A stretch of DNA of 64,000 bases from Corinectria fuckeliana (Eukaryota > Ascomycota > Sordariomycetes > Hypocreales > Nectriaceae): positions 124,001 through 188,000 of the forward strand of contig WPDH01000137.1 in assembly GCA_019137255.1 (NCBI GenBank), written 5' to 3'. Made by a program: the position numbers and the translations under genes. The notes under the pieces were generated by a model that worked only from the letters and a program-made list of their open reading frames with translations, was not told the origin of the DNA and did not search any database. Position 1 is the stretch's first letter, and every line of letters begins with the position of its first letter. Of the stretch, positions 1-11,660 are shown one piece after another.

Positions 1-983
1 GAGGGTACAATGTAGCGAGGCGGAGGCGTTTACCGGAAGGCGTATCTTGTTATTATCTGGTGAAAAGTACACCAGCAGTGGCTACAATACATAATGAGCT
101 AGTCAGTAGCATCCTTTGTCAGGAACGAAGGAAATATTCGGACAGTCCTTGTCTGGAGCGTCTATGATACCAAAGCCACATAAGTTTTGCCATTGCTATT
201 CATCCTCCGCAAGGATGCACTTGTTCAACGACTAAATAAATGATGACGTCGAGGTATAAGTTGGTCACGCCAGTGGCGTTGACAAGATTTCGAAAGTCCT
301 GGTATGCATCTTTCCGGAGATGGCATTATCCATGCCTTCGAAGCCTCTTTGACACAGTGACGCCGTGCTGTAGCTGACATTGTATACACGTTGCTGCCAA
401 CTGTGTTCCTGCTTGTACTGAGGGATGAAATGTTTCCGCGTCGCGCCGATCGCGCCAAGAAATCTCGATAGGCGCCGAGCGCCAGAGACGGACAAGTTTG
501 TATTGGCTGAATGTCAATCTACAAGATATTCACCAAAGATATTCGCCAGGCCGTGGACTAAACCTCGGTAGATGTTCTGGACCTGTTAGGATACCGGAGC
601 ACATGTGTGGGTGCCGTACCTGAGGGATTGCGTCAGGTTTATATCAGACATCGCTCCGTGGACCCTTGAGGTTAGCTTATACGAGCTTGAGAGGTTGATG
701 TCCATGATAGCTGCGGTGGTACGAGCTTGGCCAGAACATGAAGACCGGAAGTAGGTGTATGCGGCTTCGGAAAAGGAGTCAACTAATCAGTCACCCATGA
801 TGGGGCCCGGAATTGACATTTGGGACAGCGGCTACTTGAAGCTTTGCTTTGCTAGCGAATTCACCATTACTTATTGCTAGCCTCGAAGATTAGTACCGTA
901 TTTCATCCTATTTCGCCTGTAATCTGACCATCTCCTCTTTTCGTCTGCGTCCATCACCCTTGTTCAAACTGTGCATTCGAGCC
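1..983. other. No gene recognised
   Basis: Only short overlapping open frames occur here and none resembles a known protein. The last part is the upstream region of the fumarylacetoacetase remnant. Confidence 0.5.
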
Positions 984-1545
984 ATGTCTGAAGAGTCGTG
1001 GTTTGACATTCCCTCGGGAACAGATTTCTCTCTACACAACCTCGGCGTGCTATTCCGCGGGCCCACCAACGCCTTCCAGCCAAATTTCACTCATCCCCCC
1101 GTCGGCTATCACGGACGTGCCTCTTCTGTCGTCGTCTCGGGCACGCCCGTCCGGCAACCGTTGGGCCAGACTATGGACGAGAGCAAGACGCCTGTATACC
1201 ACCACAGCATGCGGCTCAACATGGAACTCAAGCTCAGCGTGCTTATCCACAAAGGTAACGCATTTGGCTCGCCGATGCCGATGTCCTAGGCTTTGGACTA
1301 CATCTTCGGCTATGATCTGATAAATGACTGGTCAGAAAGAGACATTCAAGCATGGGAATACGTCTCACTTGGGCCTTTAAATCCAAGAACTTAGCCACTA
1401 GTTTCAGCCTGTAGGTCGTCCTTGCTGATGCGCTTGAGCCGTTCCGCACTGCTAGTATTGAGAACCAGGCTGAGCAACAGCCATATCTGAAGCAAAAAAA
1501 CCCGAACGCGGCATTTGATATTGACCTCGAAGTTAGCATCCAGCG
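984..1545 (+). pseudogene. fahA: Fumarylacetoacetase remnant (internal deletion, stops, frameshift)
   Basis: Fumarylacetoacetase splits fumarylacetoacetate to fumarate and acetoacetate, the last step of homogentisate (tyrosine/phenylacetate) breakdown. The ATG at 984 opens the family N-terminus (SWFDIPSGTDFSLHN). This jumps directly to a block that normally lies over 100 residues later, the highly conserved PVGYHGRASSVVVSGTP stretch, so a large internal piece is gone. The frame stops at 1287-1289 (TAG). Beyond it the same frame reads YIFGYDLINDWSERDIQAWEYV. A one-base shift near 1381 and a second TAG at 1412-1414, at a position expected to be Trp, follow. The remnant then continues with VVLADALEPFRTASIENQ and FDIDLEVSIQR. 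The C-terminal third, with much of the active site, is absent. The family call is strong and the gene is clearly dead. Confidence 0.88.
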
Positions 1546-2582
1546 TTTGTTTCCCGCTTTATTTTGTTAGCCATCGCGTTCTCTGAATAATTAGTCAGAC
1601 TACTTCTAGTGCTAATTAGCTAACTGACCTGCCTAATCTAACTGAAACGTCCCGGGAGACGTCGGTAGTCACCCGATCCAATGGTCGGCACCTGCTCTTG
1701 TCCTTTCCCCAAATATCGCACACCATAACCGTTAGAGGATGTATCACGAGTATTGGTTAACCTCCTGGGCTTAGGAACAATCAGCGGTCCCGGAGAAGGG
1801 TGGCAGGGACGTCTTGAGCTTGATGACGGGGAGAGGAGCAAGGCTTGGATTTGGTGAATGCATGAGACAAATTGTCGTGACTTTTCCGGGTCAGTAAATA
1901 CTATCAAATGTCTCCAAGGCAAATTCCGTGCGAAGGGAAGAGTGATGTTCCACAAAAGCCAAGGAGGTCAGGCTTGAGGTGATAGGGGTAAGTATCTCAC
2001 CAGTCTCACGCTTACTCTAGGCGTAGCACAAATTGTTAACAGTAATACTTAACGATAACAGTGCTCTAAATAAAAACTTCCACTTATCTTTATATAAGTA
2101 AATAGTAGTTCTGTTTGACAGGTTCCTTACTCTTTCCAAGCGTTCGTAGCCGTATTGTGGTTGGTATTGATAACTTCTTCCATTCAAAAATTAAACAGTC
2201 CATATTACACTAACTAATTCACCGCCCTAATAGAAGCGAAGCTTGACACTTGTCAGTCTTAGAACACTACGATTATAAATCAATCACTCCTAACCTCCGC
2301 CTCGAGTACGACTTAGAGATACAGACAGTTAGATAGGCACCCTTTGCCATATAGATAGGGACGTCCCGGCATTAAAAGAAACAACAACAACAACCACCTC
2401 GAGTACGACGCAATTCTCTTGATAAATGCACAGATAATTTCGAGTTGAAATGGAGTTCATACATGACCTGAGCCCTACGAGATATGCAACCTTAAATTAT
2501 CACTTGACTAACAAAATGAGTGCAGTTGTAGGGTGGGTTTCGCCTCCTCTTCGCACCCTGATTGCGTAAAATGAACTTCAAT
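1546..2582. other. No gene recognised
   Basis: AT-leaning intergenic DNA with a duplicated motif (cctcgagtacgac near 2300 and 2397). A 105-codon minus-strand frame at 1638-1955 has no recognisable similarity and is probably chance. Confidence 0.4.
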
Positions 2583-4291
2583 CTACAGACCTGCCGTCCT
2601 CTCTTCAGAGGCTGCAATCCAGCGCATCAGCTTAGACTCGGCCCGCACCTTCAGGCCAATCTTGAACGGTTTCGGGTCAGTGGTCAAAGAAGTCGGGTTG
2701 GCACTGCACTCGATAGCATCCAAGCCGGGGCGATCGGCTGCATCTCGGGCGGGGAGAATCTCAAAGGCCGTGATCAGGCGGATGTACGCCGTGAACAGCT
2801 CGCGGTTGGCGAGATGTGAGCCAGCGCACATCCGCGATCCGGCGCCGTAGGCGTAATGGGGTGTGCCGCCTTCTTTGTCGTTGAGGAAGCGCTCGGGGAT
2901 GAACTGGTCGGGCTTGTCGAAGCGTTTGCTGTCATAGTCGGCAGCGTAGGCGTTCTAACGAAAATGTTTCAGACTAGCTTGGAAACGGTGATAGGCGTGA
3001 CATACCATGAAGAAGTCTGTTCCTGCGGGAATCACCGAGCCCTCGTAAGGGATATTCTTGATACTAGTACGGGGAAGACAGATTGGAATAACAGTCCAGT
3101 AGCGAAGCGTTTCCTTGACCAAGGCTGTGACAAAGGGCACCTTTTCTTCAACAAGACACTTCTCCCAAGCCTCGCCGTTCGGGTACGTCTCTTCGATGGC
3201 TTTTAGGGCTTTGTCTTGCACTGACTGGCCTGCAGGGCTAGAAAGGTAGGCGAGGCCCATGACGAGGTTGACGGGGACCGTGTCTAGTCCGGCAGAGACC
3301 ATTGTAAGGCAGATGGACTTGATTTCAGCTGGGTAGCTGTGTTAGTCTAGACAAAGATGAATGAGGAGAGCACCGGAAAACGTGTCACCTTCGTTCAACT
3401 TGGCCTCAGGGTCCTTCAAGATATTCCCAGTAATGCACGGCTTGTCAGTCCCGTCTGCGATGCGCTGCTTGAGGTCGTCCAACAGGTTTGTCAAGTATTT
3501 GTCACGCCTGACTCTGAACTCCTGCGCCGCAGTGTTCTGGGCGCTCCAGAGACGCAACAAAGGGACGTAGTCTTGCCAATTGTTGCTGGTGGACCGGAAG
3601 TTGGAGATCTCGCGTTCCACCTGCGTAATCTCGCGGAGCAGCTCGCTGTCGATGTTTCCGTGGATGCGGCAGCCGTAGTTGAGCGTCAAGGACGTGTTGA
3701 GGGAGAACCTAGCAAAGTAAGGCGACGGATCGAGGTCCTTGGCACCGTTCTGGCAATCTTGGAGCATTTCCCTGATGCTCATCGTGGACTCGAGATCGAG
3801 GATGGGCATGTAGGACTGCACTGCGGGTCGGTTGAGAGCAGTGCCAGCCGCCTTGCGACGAGCCTTGCAAGACGCGTCCCATGGCGAAGTCCCGATGGTG
3901 AAGCCCTGGGATGAGGAGACGACGGAGTGAAAGGTGTGGAACGTGGGGCGAGAGATGAGGGCAGACTGATGGGTGATCCAGATGTGCTTAACGGATTCAT
4001 ATGAGTTGACAAAGACGACGCGCTTTCAGTGTGTTAAGAGAGTGCAAGCTGATCAAGTCAAGAAGTCCATACCCTGTTGCCTAGTCGCGTTTGGAAGACG
4101 GGACCGTACTTGGCGGCCCATTTCTGCGCGACGCGGGCGTGATCTGTGCCGAGCTGCAAGAGGTTTCCGAAGATGGGCACGCCGGGAATCTCGGGAATTC
4201 CCTTGATTCTGGGAGTGTTGGTCGCGTTGAGGAACTTGATCAACAAGTAAATGACTACGATGCCGGCGGCGAAGATGATTTGTTGAGACAT
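2583..4291 (-). CDS. Cytochrome P450, CYP504 family (phenylacetate / hydroxyphenylacetate hydroxylase)
   Basis: Four exons can be read: 4291-4073, 4022-3389, 3328-3006 and 2954-2583, all with GT..AG introns of 50-59 bp, giving 515 residues, the usual CYP504 length. The N-terminus has a single hydrophobic anchor (IIFAAGIVVIYLLIKFL) and then the proline-rich hinge PEIPGVPIFGNLLQLG, so an ER membrane enzyme is expected. The I-helix oxygen-activation motif AGLDT lies near residues 297-301, the ExxR motif (KETLR) near 357-360, and the haem loop YGAGSRMCAGSHLANREL has its Cys near 435. In Aspergillus nidulans CYP504 enzymes are PhacA (phenylacetate 2-hydroxylase) and PhacB (3-hydroxyphenylacetate 6-hydroxylase), which feed homogentisate. 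I cannot separate the two by eye. An in-frame ATG exists 16 codons upstream (4339). The 4291 start was chosen because it places the anchor at the N-terminus. Dead homogentisate genes flank it on both sides. Confidence 0.9.
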
Positions 4292-4920
4292 GACGCGGAT
4301 GCCTGTGTGAGGTGAAGTGATCAAAGGAGCTAAGTTCAAGCCGCAGCATTTATAGCCTTGCTGATGCTACTTATGCTGCGAGGGAGTTGTCATCGGCAAT
4401 GAGTCTCGTGAGAGGACGTCACATTCGAAACGGGTCAGCTTCCATTGGCTCTACCGTCGACACTGCATGAAGCGGGGAAATGCCCCAGGTATGGCCCTGC
4501 GGAAGTCATTCTTTGGGTGTAACTCAACTCTCCCGAATCCGACTCCGTTGGTGGGATTCCGATTCCGTGCCGATTCCACATGCGCTACGCTGGTCGGGGT
4601 TGAGGGGGGTTCGGTATAGCCGTGATATGCGATGCAAGCCGTTGCAAGGTGTAACACGGTTTATTGATGAGACGAAATGCAGCACTTGATACGGGAGGAA
4701 TACGACCTTCATGAAACACTCTGAACACCACAGCTCGTGAAGTAGAAGTGAGCGCAACTTCACACGCAGTCCATTCGTAACGAAAGGCTTTCTTATGATA
4801 CCAGTAGCAGCTATGCCTGTATCCGGCTTTCAAGTTGATGAAAAGCACCAATACCATAACGACTTTGGCTGCTACTACGAGTAAGTGCTACTCGCGATGC
4901 CAATCCTTGCAGTCAAACAG
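4292..4920. other. Intergenic, upstream region of the P450 and homogentisate dioxygenase remnant
   Basis: This segment lies between the divergently arranged P450 and the homogentisate dioxygenase remnant, so it probably held both promoters. No convincing exon is seen. Confidence 0.4.
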
Positions 4921-5336
4921 CTCCAATCGTCGACAAGACCGAGGCTATTCCCGGAGCCCTCCCCATAGGCCCCAACCCCCCAGAAGCCTCGGCCTCTACG
5001 CGGAAAAGCTCTCGGGCACCGCTTTCATAGTTCCAAGGCACTACAGCCTCCAATCGTGGCTGTACCGCATCCTCCCGGCGGCAGCGCACAGCGCGTTCGA
5101 GCTGTCGGCGTCCCAGCTCCGTGACGCCCCGTCTAGTGGGAGCATACGCAGGTCTCAAACCAGCTGCGATGTGATCCTTTTGACGCCCTCGAAGAAGCGG
5201 ATTTCGTGGCTGGGCTCCGACTCCTCGCGGGAGCGGGAGACCCGGCCGCGACATGGACGCACGTCGAGACTTTTACTCGGCCGACGGCGACTTTCTCGTG
5301 GTCGCCTGGCACGGCATCTATTACCCGTACAAGTAG
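4921..5336 (+). pseudogene. hmgA: Homogentisate 1,2-dioxygenase remnant (multiple frameshifts)
   Basis: Homogentisate 1,2-dioxygenase is a non-haem iron enzyme that opens the aromatic ring of homogentisate. Family sequence is spread over several frames. First comes EAIPGALPIGPNPP, then a shift in the run of C near 4977 into GLYAEKLSGTAFIVPRHY and SWLYRILPAAAHSAFE. Another shift gives DPFDALEEADFVAGLRLLAG and GAGDP, and a last shift gives FYSADGDFLVV, ending at TAG 5334-5336. These blocks are in family order and correspond to the N-terminal part of the enzyme. The C-terminal domain, which carries the iron ligands, is missing. The gene cannot make an active enzyme. Together with the FAH remnant and the CYP504 gene it marks a former catabolic cluster. 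Confidence 0.85.
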
Positions 5337-5648
5337 ACATGGCGTTTCCATCATTCCTTTGGGGGTGCTGAGCTGAGTCTCAGTCTTATGAGGTTGAACT
5401 CCATGACCCAATTCTTTGTTTCCTGCTGTCTGAAGTGGCTTTTGCGTCACAGGCAAGTGTTGTTTTGTTGACAGGTGTTGCCTTTGTACCGCCCGACTCG
5501 CCCCAAATCGACCAGCCGTCATCTCCTTCTGCTAAGATGATCCCCACAGGGCAACAACCCTTCATTCCCAGACTGATGACAGGTTCGGTAGGCTTTGCAG
5601 CCTCCTGTTCAGTGACGACTTGCACAATCGTAGGAGGTGGTAGTTCAG

Positions 5649-6362
5649 TCAACGCAGGCTCATACCTTCGGGTAGATTGCCGCTTGTCCTCGATCCTTTC
5701 CACCTAAGCAGCAGCGAGTGAAGGCGGCTCGGCTTCTTCTCTAATCCCGAGACCATTACCTTCTGCTTGAGCAAGCTGCTCATGCTCTTCATCTCGTCGA
5801 CTAGGCATTTTGTGAGGGCGTGGCGAAGTGGACTCATCCTTGTATAGATCTGTCTCGATATAGTAACAAGGGATTGAGACCTCGGGCTTCTGTCAGTATA
5901 CGGCGGGCACTGAGGATAGGGCTGATATGGTGCAAACATGTGAGTGGGTGCTTGGAAAGGAATGCCACGGAATGTCGCAACTCTTGCCGAGTCAGAAAGA
6001 GCCGAAATAATGGGTTGCACGACCTCTTCTCTCAAGAGATGCAGCTGCCGGCGTTCAACATCCTCCTCATCTCTCATTGCCCTCCTCCGACCACGCGGCT
6101 GTCTTCTCTTTGACTTAAAATCGCGAACCAAGGGAACTTGACCTGAAGCCTCGCTGTTGTTGTCCGTCTCGTCGCTGCCGTCGGGGTTTTCGCTGACCTC
6201 GCTTTCCTCTGGGAGATGCACACCTACCGGTGGAGGATCCGGCCCTTTTGACGGAGGACCTCCGGCTTTGTAAGTGAAGGGAGAAACAGGCACGCGATGT
6301 AGTCGGCTCAGTAGGACAGGCACAGTCGGCGGCGAAGGATTGTCAGCCAAGTTTACCTCCAA
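5649..6362 (-). CDS. Unrecognised Pro/Ser-rich ORF, possibly a gene remnant
   Basis: A 237-codon open frame with an acidic, low-complexity N-terminal half (EESEVSENPDGSDETDNN), then a basic stretch (KSKRRQPRGRRRAMRDEED), and no transmembrane segment. The same frame continues upstream as a likely coiled coil (IQAEAKHVEEANRNFNARLE) before running into stops near 6430. The real start may therefore be lost. No family is recognised. It could be the end of a larger decayed gene or a transposon-derived protein. Confidence 0.3.
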   Translation of the reverse strand: MEVNLADNPSPPTVPVLLSRLHRVPVSPFTYKAGGPPSKGPDPPPVGVHLPEESEVSENPDGSDETDNNSEASGQVPLVRDFKSKRRQPRGRRRAMRDEEDVERRQLHLLREEVVQPIISALSDSARVATFRGIPFQAPTHMFAPYQPYPQCPPYTDRSPRSQSLVTISRQIYTRMSPLRHALTKCLVDEMKSMSSLLKQKVMVSGLEKKPSRLHSLLLRWKGSRTSGNLPEGMSLR

Positions 6363-7130
6363 TCTGGCATTGAAGTTTCTGTTGGCTTCTTCAACATGCT
6401 TGGCCTCTGCTTGAATCTCGGTCCGGATGCTAAATAATTCGGCTCTTAGCCAGGTCCGCTCCTCCTATGCCTCTTTTACTTGCATTACTTGCAGCTCTCT
6501 TGCTTCCGCCTATCGCCTCCCTCTCGCTTCATAATAGGCATTTGTCACCTCTTTTTCAGACGTAAACTTATTCTCTAGTTCTATTTACAAAAGATAACTC
6601 TCCAAAGCTGCGAAGGACCATCATTTGTTTTCTGCATTATTGTGCCTACGCCTCTACCTTCGTAAACCTTGAAGAACCAAAAGCACCTCAAACCGGCCCT
6701 TAATTTGGGCACCGATAGACTCACTGGCTAGTCGTACTAGCGAAGTGGGATCCGGGCTGTGCTATCCAGAGTATCGGTGAGTACAAGGATAAGATCACGA
6801 CTGGCTTCGTCATCCAGATAAACAATTCCTCGGCTGGCGACGGAGAGTCTTGGCAACCCCATTATTCCTTCGCAGCTTCTAAACTAGGCTTAAGACTAAG
6901 CGGGGAAACCACCCCATGATCCTGGCATGACTTCTATCAGTACTCATGCCTGCTATTGAATACGTAATGAACATCTTTCTCCGCTATGGAACTTTGATAA
7001 CTAGGGCTAGTAAACGGCGAATGCTTTTCCAGTTAAATAGACGTCGCTGGGCCTGTTGGTTGATGGACGCGCTGCTCAGGGAATCGAACAGTCTATTTGT
7101 GATTCGTCAATCATCCTTGCAATACACATC
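6363..7130. other. No gene recognised
   Basis: The first ~150 bases probably hold the decayed 5' extension of the minus-strand ORF before it. The rest is the upstream region of the carboxypeptidase. Confidence 0.4.
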
Positions 7131-8803
7131 ATGGTACTCCGAAGGACTCTAGCCATCGGCTTATTCCATGTTGGCCTAGCCACGGCCGCGTTCCGGTATG
7201 CCGACAACCAGGCGGCTGTCGTCAAGGATAGCAAAGCTGCCTCGAAAGCTTACTTTAAAGATCTTGGTGATGTCGAGTTGTACTCTCCGGCATTCCGTAC
7301 TCCAAGGTCTGTCCCCACCGGATTCAAGAACGGCACAAGTGGGCCAACGAATGATATTACTATGGGTAAGGATAAGCTTCATCTCGATGCAGACTGCAAT
7401 TGCTGATCAGCCCAGACTATTTCCTTCGCACTCTCGCAGCCCGGAACGATTGGATGACCTATCACGACCCAGACTTCAAGTCCGAAGAAGGCCGCTCAAT
7501 CCCATACGTCTTCTTGTCAACCTCGACAAAGCCAGCCGCAGCCAACTCCAGCGCCCCTCGAAAGGTCCGCGTTTGGCTGCAAGGCGGTGTCCACGGAAAC
7601 GAGCCAGCCGGTGATCAAGCTCTTCTCGCGCTGCTGGGGAAAATGGACGCCAACAGCGCGTGGGCGGAGTCGCTGCTTGAGAAGGTTGATATCATGTTGC
7701 TTCCCCGGTATAACCCTGACGGCGTGGCCTATTTCCAACGCTATCTCGCTACCAACCTAGACCCTAATCGCGACCATACGAAGCTTGCGCGAAAGCAGAC
7801 GCGCGACATCAAGAAGTTAGTCATGGGATTCGCTCCCCACGTTGGTGTCGACTGTCACGAGTTCAGCGCCAACCGCGCATATGGAGCTGATAGTCAATGG
7901 GTTACTGCCGCCGACGGCCTGTTCTCCGCCATGAAGAACTTGAACATCCACAGCGACATCCGGGACTTGGCAGAGGGCGTGTTTGCTCCGAAAATCGAGG
8001 CTGCGATGGAACGACGTGGATTGCGCTGGGCTCCGTACATCACTGGTACCCCGGGCGTTGACCCGATTGTCTTCACAGAGACCAGCACCGAGGCGAGGGT
8101 AGGGGATACTTCGGTGGGCTTGAACCAGGCCGTCATGTTTTTGACTGAGACTCGAGGCATTATGCTGGCCGACCAACACTTCCAACGGCGCGTGGCCACT
8201 GGTCTGACTATGGTTGAAACCATTGTTCAAACTGCAGCAGATCTAGCAGACGACGTGTACGAGATAGTCGAAGGTGCTCGTGCCAAGTTCATTGTCAGCG
8301 ACGACGACATCGTTATCACCGACTACCCCAGGTCCACTAACATCACATGGACGTTTCTCGACCTGGATTCCAGCAAGCTCGTGAAAGCCCCCATTGAGTT
8401 CCTGAACACCACTCCCGTCACAGCCAACTTGACGCGCACCCGGCCCGAGGCGTACCTTTTCCCACCCGCGTGGCTGGACGTTGCCGAGCGACTAGAAACC
8501 GCTGGAGTCACGGTGGAGAGACTGAAGTCCGAGTTCCGTGGCGAGGTTGAAGCGCTGAACATCACGAGCTCGGAGCTGGCAAGAACCAGCTATGAAGGTG
8601 TGGCGCTGAACACAGTTGCGACGGAGACGCTGCGGAAAAAGATCAGTATGCCGGCAGGAAGTTTCTGGGTTAGTACGAGACAGAAAAATGCGGCACATGC
8701 CTTCGTCACGCTTGAGCCGGAGGGCGTCGATTCGTATGTAACCTTTGGCGTGTTCCCGGTTACTGCTGGCGATGAGTATCAAGTATACCGGATTATGGCT
8801 TAG
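7131..8803 (+). CDS. Secreted zinc carboxypeptidase, M14 family
   Basis: Two exons, 7131-7365 and 7416-8803, joined across a 50-bp GTAAGG..CAG intron, encode 540 residues. The N-terminus is a signal peptide (MVLRRTLAIGLFHVGLATAA). The zinc site is complete: H138 and E141 in GGVHGNEPAGD, and the third ligand His in GVDCHEF near residue 226. The substrate-pocket motif RYNPDG lies near 176-181. A later acidic stretch (FTETSTEARVG, then FLTETRGI) probably supplies the catalytic Glu. M14 peptidases remove C-terminal amino acids from peptides. The signal peptide implies an extracellular role in protein use. About 200 residues after the catalytic domain form a C-terminal part I cannot assign. The gene looks intact. 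Confidence 0.9.
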
Positions 8804-9473
8804 GTAGCGATATCCTAGGTACTGATCTTACCTCCTACAGAATAAGCGTTGAAAGGTCCAATCTTAATAACAGATCGTTGTAAAGAACACAAGTATATTG
8901 GTTCTGCTTTCCTCAAAGTTGATGAGTTTGGATATTCTCTGTGCCATGACCCTTTCTTCCACACCGTCACGGGTCTGTATCTTACAAGAGAGAACAATGA
9001 AGGATATTATTACCCCGGCAAGGAGAAGTCACTATGACTGAAAACAAGGTAGGAACATGGAGGATGGAGGAAGTTCCTGCCCTAAAATCTCACTCTACTT
9101 TCAGGATCTCGTCATGTCAGGCTGTCAGCTAGGCAAATATGCCAAGCTGTTTTACAAGGACTGTTTAGGGGAAAATAGCGTAGTAGGTCAGTCGATTGAA
9201 GCATGGTTTACTTGAGGTCTCATAGGCCTATGGCTTTCGGCATAACAATAGCTAAATCACTTGGACTATGAGATGGAGACATGTCCCGATTCATATCAAT
9301 TCTCATCAGCTAAATTCCCACTAGCTCTTCCGTAAGCTGGCGGCAGTAACACCAAATGAGAATCCCCCTAGTTCTTGGGAATTTTAGACGTCGCCAAGCT
9401 GTCTCTTTTACGTTACACCATTTTCTACTTGAGCAAGTGTATGTCCATTTTGGGTGTCAGCGAAAACGCAGTC
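8804..9473. other. No gene recognised
   Basis: The 3' flank of the carboxypeptidase. Short frames only. Confidence 0.4.
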
Positions 9474-10804
9474 TCACTCCATTCCGACATTCGTAGACGG
9501 TTTTAGTCTCACAATAACCTCTTTGTGGTAGATCCTATGCTGGGTAGCACCAACAAAAATATTCTCGCCAGAACTAACCAGCATCGCTCGTAAGTGGTCA
9601 TCTTTCTCGACCCCACAGGCAACCATGTGCGTCGGCTCGTTGAAAGCCTTGAAGTAAGTGACATACCCCGTGCGTAAATCCACCAGCGTCCAGACAAGCT
9701 TGCTTCCATGGTCCTCATGCGATGATAGGGTCTTCGATAGCTATTTGTCCTTCACCCAAGCGACATGTTCGTAGAGGTAGCCAGCGTTGCGGAACACAGA
9801 AAGCACTAGGAATCGAGAACGTTGGCCCTTCCACCAATGAATGCGCTCAGGACTAGCCCGTTGCTTGATGTCTTTAGACTCGTAACCCGTTCGCCTCTCA
9901 CACCTCGATAGTGTATTGTCTGGTTGGTTCCTGGCCTAGTAGCAACGCATAGGAGCCGTACATTTGGAATGTCATGCCTCTAGCCAGTTGCTTAAGAAGC
10001 CACATTATCCTTCCCAACGGTTGACTACGCGGCATTCAAGGCTACAAAGCCACAGTTCAAGATATTAAACTGAATGACTCTGCAGAAACATGTTGACAAA
10101 GCAATCAATATACTGGCTTTGTCTATGTTTACCCTACTAGGGCAAAAGTCTATGAGAAGCTCCAAGTACATCCGTGAATTGTTCGACGGTGTTTTCGCCT
10201 CTATCAGCAATTTCATCAAGAGGAGAAAGTTCTGCAAGTCGTTTATGACTGGACGTGACCGAAATGTGTCCTGTACAAGCTTCTAAGCTGGAGGGCTGTC
10301 GATGCTGTCTATCAGCTCGGACCAAGGGAATGTTAGTCACTTTCGCGTCGATGTGAGTGACCCATGCTTGGGCTGGTGCAAGTAGTAATCGTGAAACGCT
10401 CGCTTTGCCAACGAGGCAGAAAAGATGGGGTTGTTGCTCAGTTGAGACATCCACTTACTTAGTTGCATTAACAGTGTCTCGTTGGGTTTGCTGTCACATT
10501 GACAGCGGTGACTGTTGATGTAGGGACATCTGCGGAAGATGAGAACGATATCCCCCGCCTCTTGGACAAGGTTGTTCACCGCCCGAATGCTGGTTCGAAC
10601 AGTGTCTGAAGCGCGCTCACGTCCCAGAACACCCTAGTAGCCTCGGAGACCCGTTTCTCTTGTGGCTACCTCGACCAAGTTTCTCAACATGGTCATGTCG
10701 TAGACTGAATAATGATCCAGTTCTTCCATTGTATACTCAATGAAGAGATACGACGGGGGCACGGACATGTGCCCTGACAGCGTCCTGAATTGCTTAAATG
10801 ACAT
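9474..10804 (-). pseudogene. Decayed gene, possibly a HET-type (heterokaryon incompatibility) protein
   Basis: Read from an ATG at 10804, the minus strand gives a plausible protein start (MSFKQFRTLSGHMSVPPSYL, later DHYSVYDMTMLRNLVEVATRE). A stop follows in LRGY*GVL, where Trp would be expected, and then further frames and stops. The 3' end carries VWTLVDLRTGYVTYFKAFNE and ACGVEKDDHLRAMLVSS. These resemble, from memory, the C-terminal part of a fungal HET-domain protein family. The family assignment is weak. The pattern of broken but consecutive coding blocks is what supports a pseudogene. Confidence 0.35.
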
Positions 10805-10829
10805 GGTATCCTAACACGAAACTCAAGTG

Positions 10830-11430
10830 AGATCTGAGTTAGTGTGAGTGGCTGCTTTTAAGGCCTCCTCGCTCCCCAGCTTAATCTCAGCTTAGCAATA
10901 TATCAGCCTGGCTTAGAAATGTCTTAGCTAGCTTAGTAGTATATTAGCCTGGCTTAGCTAGTATAGCTCCTATTAGTTTCTGCTTACTCTTTCTTTTAAG
11001 CAGTTCTTTACTTACTCTTAACTTCATTCTTAAGCTATTAACTTTTAGATTATTTCTTATTAGCTTATTTACCTACTCTAATAAAACTTATAAAAACTCT
11101 AACTAAAAGGCTATTTTAATTTTAATTTTAAGACTAAAATCTAAAATCTAGGCTTTTTAATATATGTTTTAAAATTAAGTTATTATTAATTTCTTTCTTT
11201 TATAGAATTAGTATACTAACTTATAATATTTCTGACTCTTAAGATATGCTTATATTATATTAGCCTATCTAACTTATTATAGTATTAGGGATAATAAAGC
11301 GACAATAGATAGCCTAAATGCTTTATTAGGAACTAGCCTGTCTACATGTTAGGCTTTTTTATGATATCCCCTGAGGATATAAAACTTATCTGTGTAGATC
11401 TACACTAACAATAGGATTTAACAAATTCCT
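10830..11430. repeat. AT-rich, RIP-like island
   Basis: The start is rich in the word cttagc/agctta (several copies between 10880 and 10970). It then becomes strongly AT-rich with many TA dinucleotides up to about 11400. This composition is what RIP leaves of a transposon in ascomycetes. No coding frame survives, so the element class is unknown. Confidence 0.6.
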
Positions 11431-11660
11431 TGCAGATCAGTCGCTTCAGCCGGGATCTGGAAAATGCATGGTTTGCATAAGGACATTCGTTTGGCACTGC
11501 TCTTACAGAACATTTCTGAAATTTGGAAGCTGGGATTCTAGGAGAGCTTTAATAATTGACCGAGACTAGCAGGCGTTGACTGAATTAGGTACTCTGCAAG
11601 GTCAGGTCTACCAACGTCTCATGTTATGAAATGACTCTTGGTACATTAAACTGAAATACG

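Noticed and set aside
1638..1955. 105-codon minus-strand ORF
   Set aside because: No similarity, no signal peptide, and composition like its non-coding surroundings.
3357..3914. 185-codon plus-strand frame antisense to the P450
   Set aside because: Antisense shadow of a P450 exon with clear family motifs.
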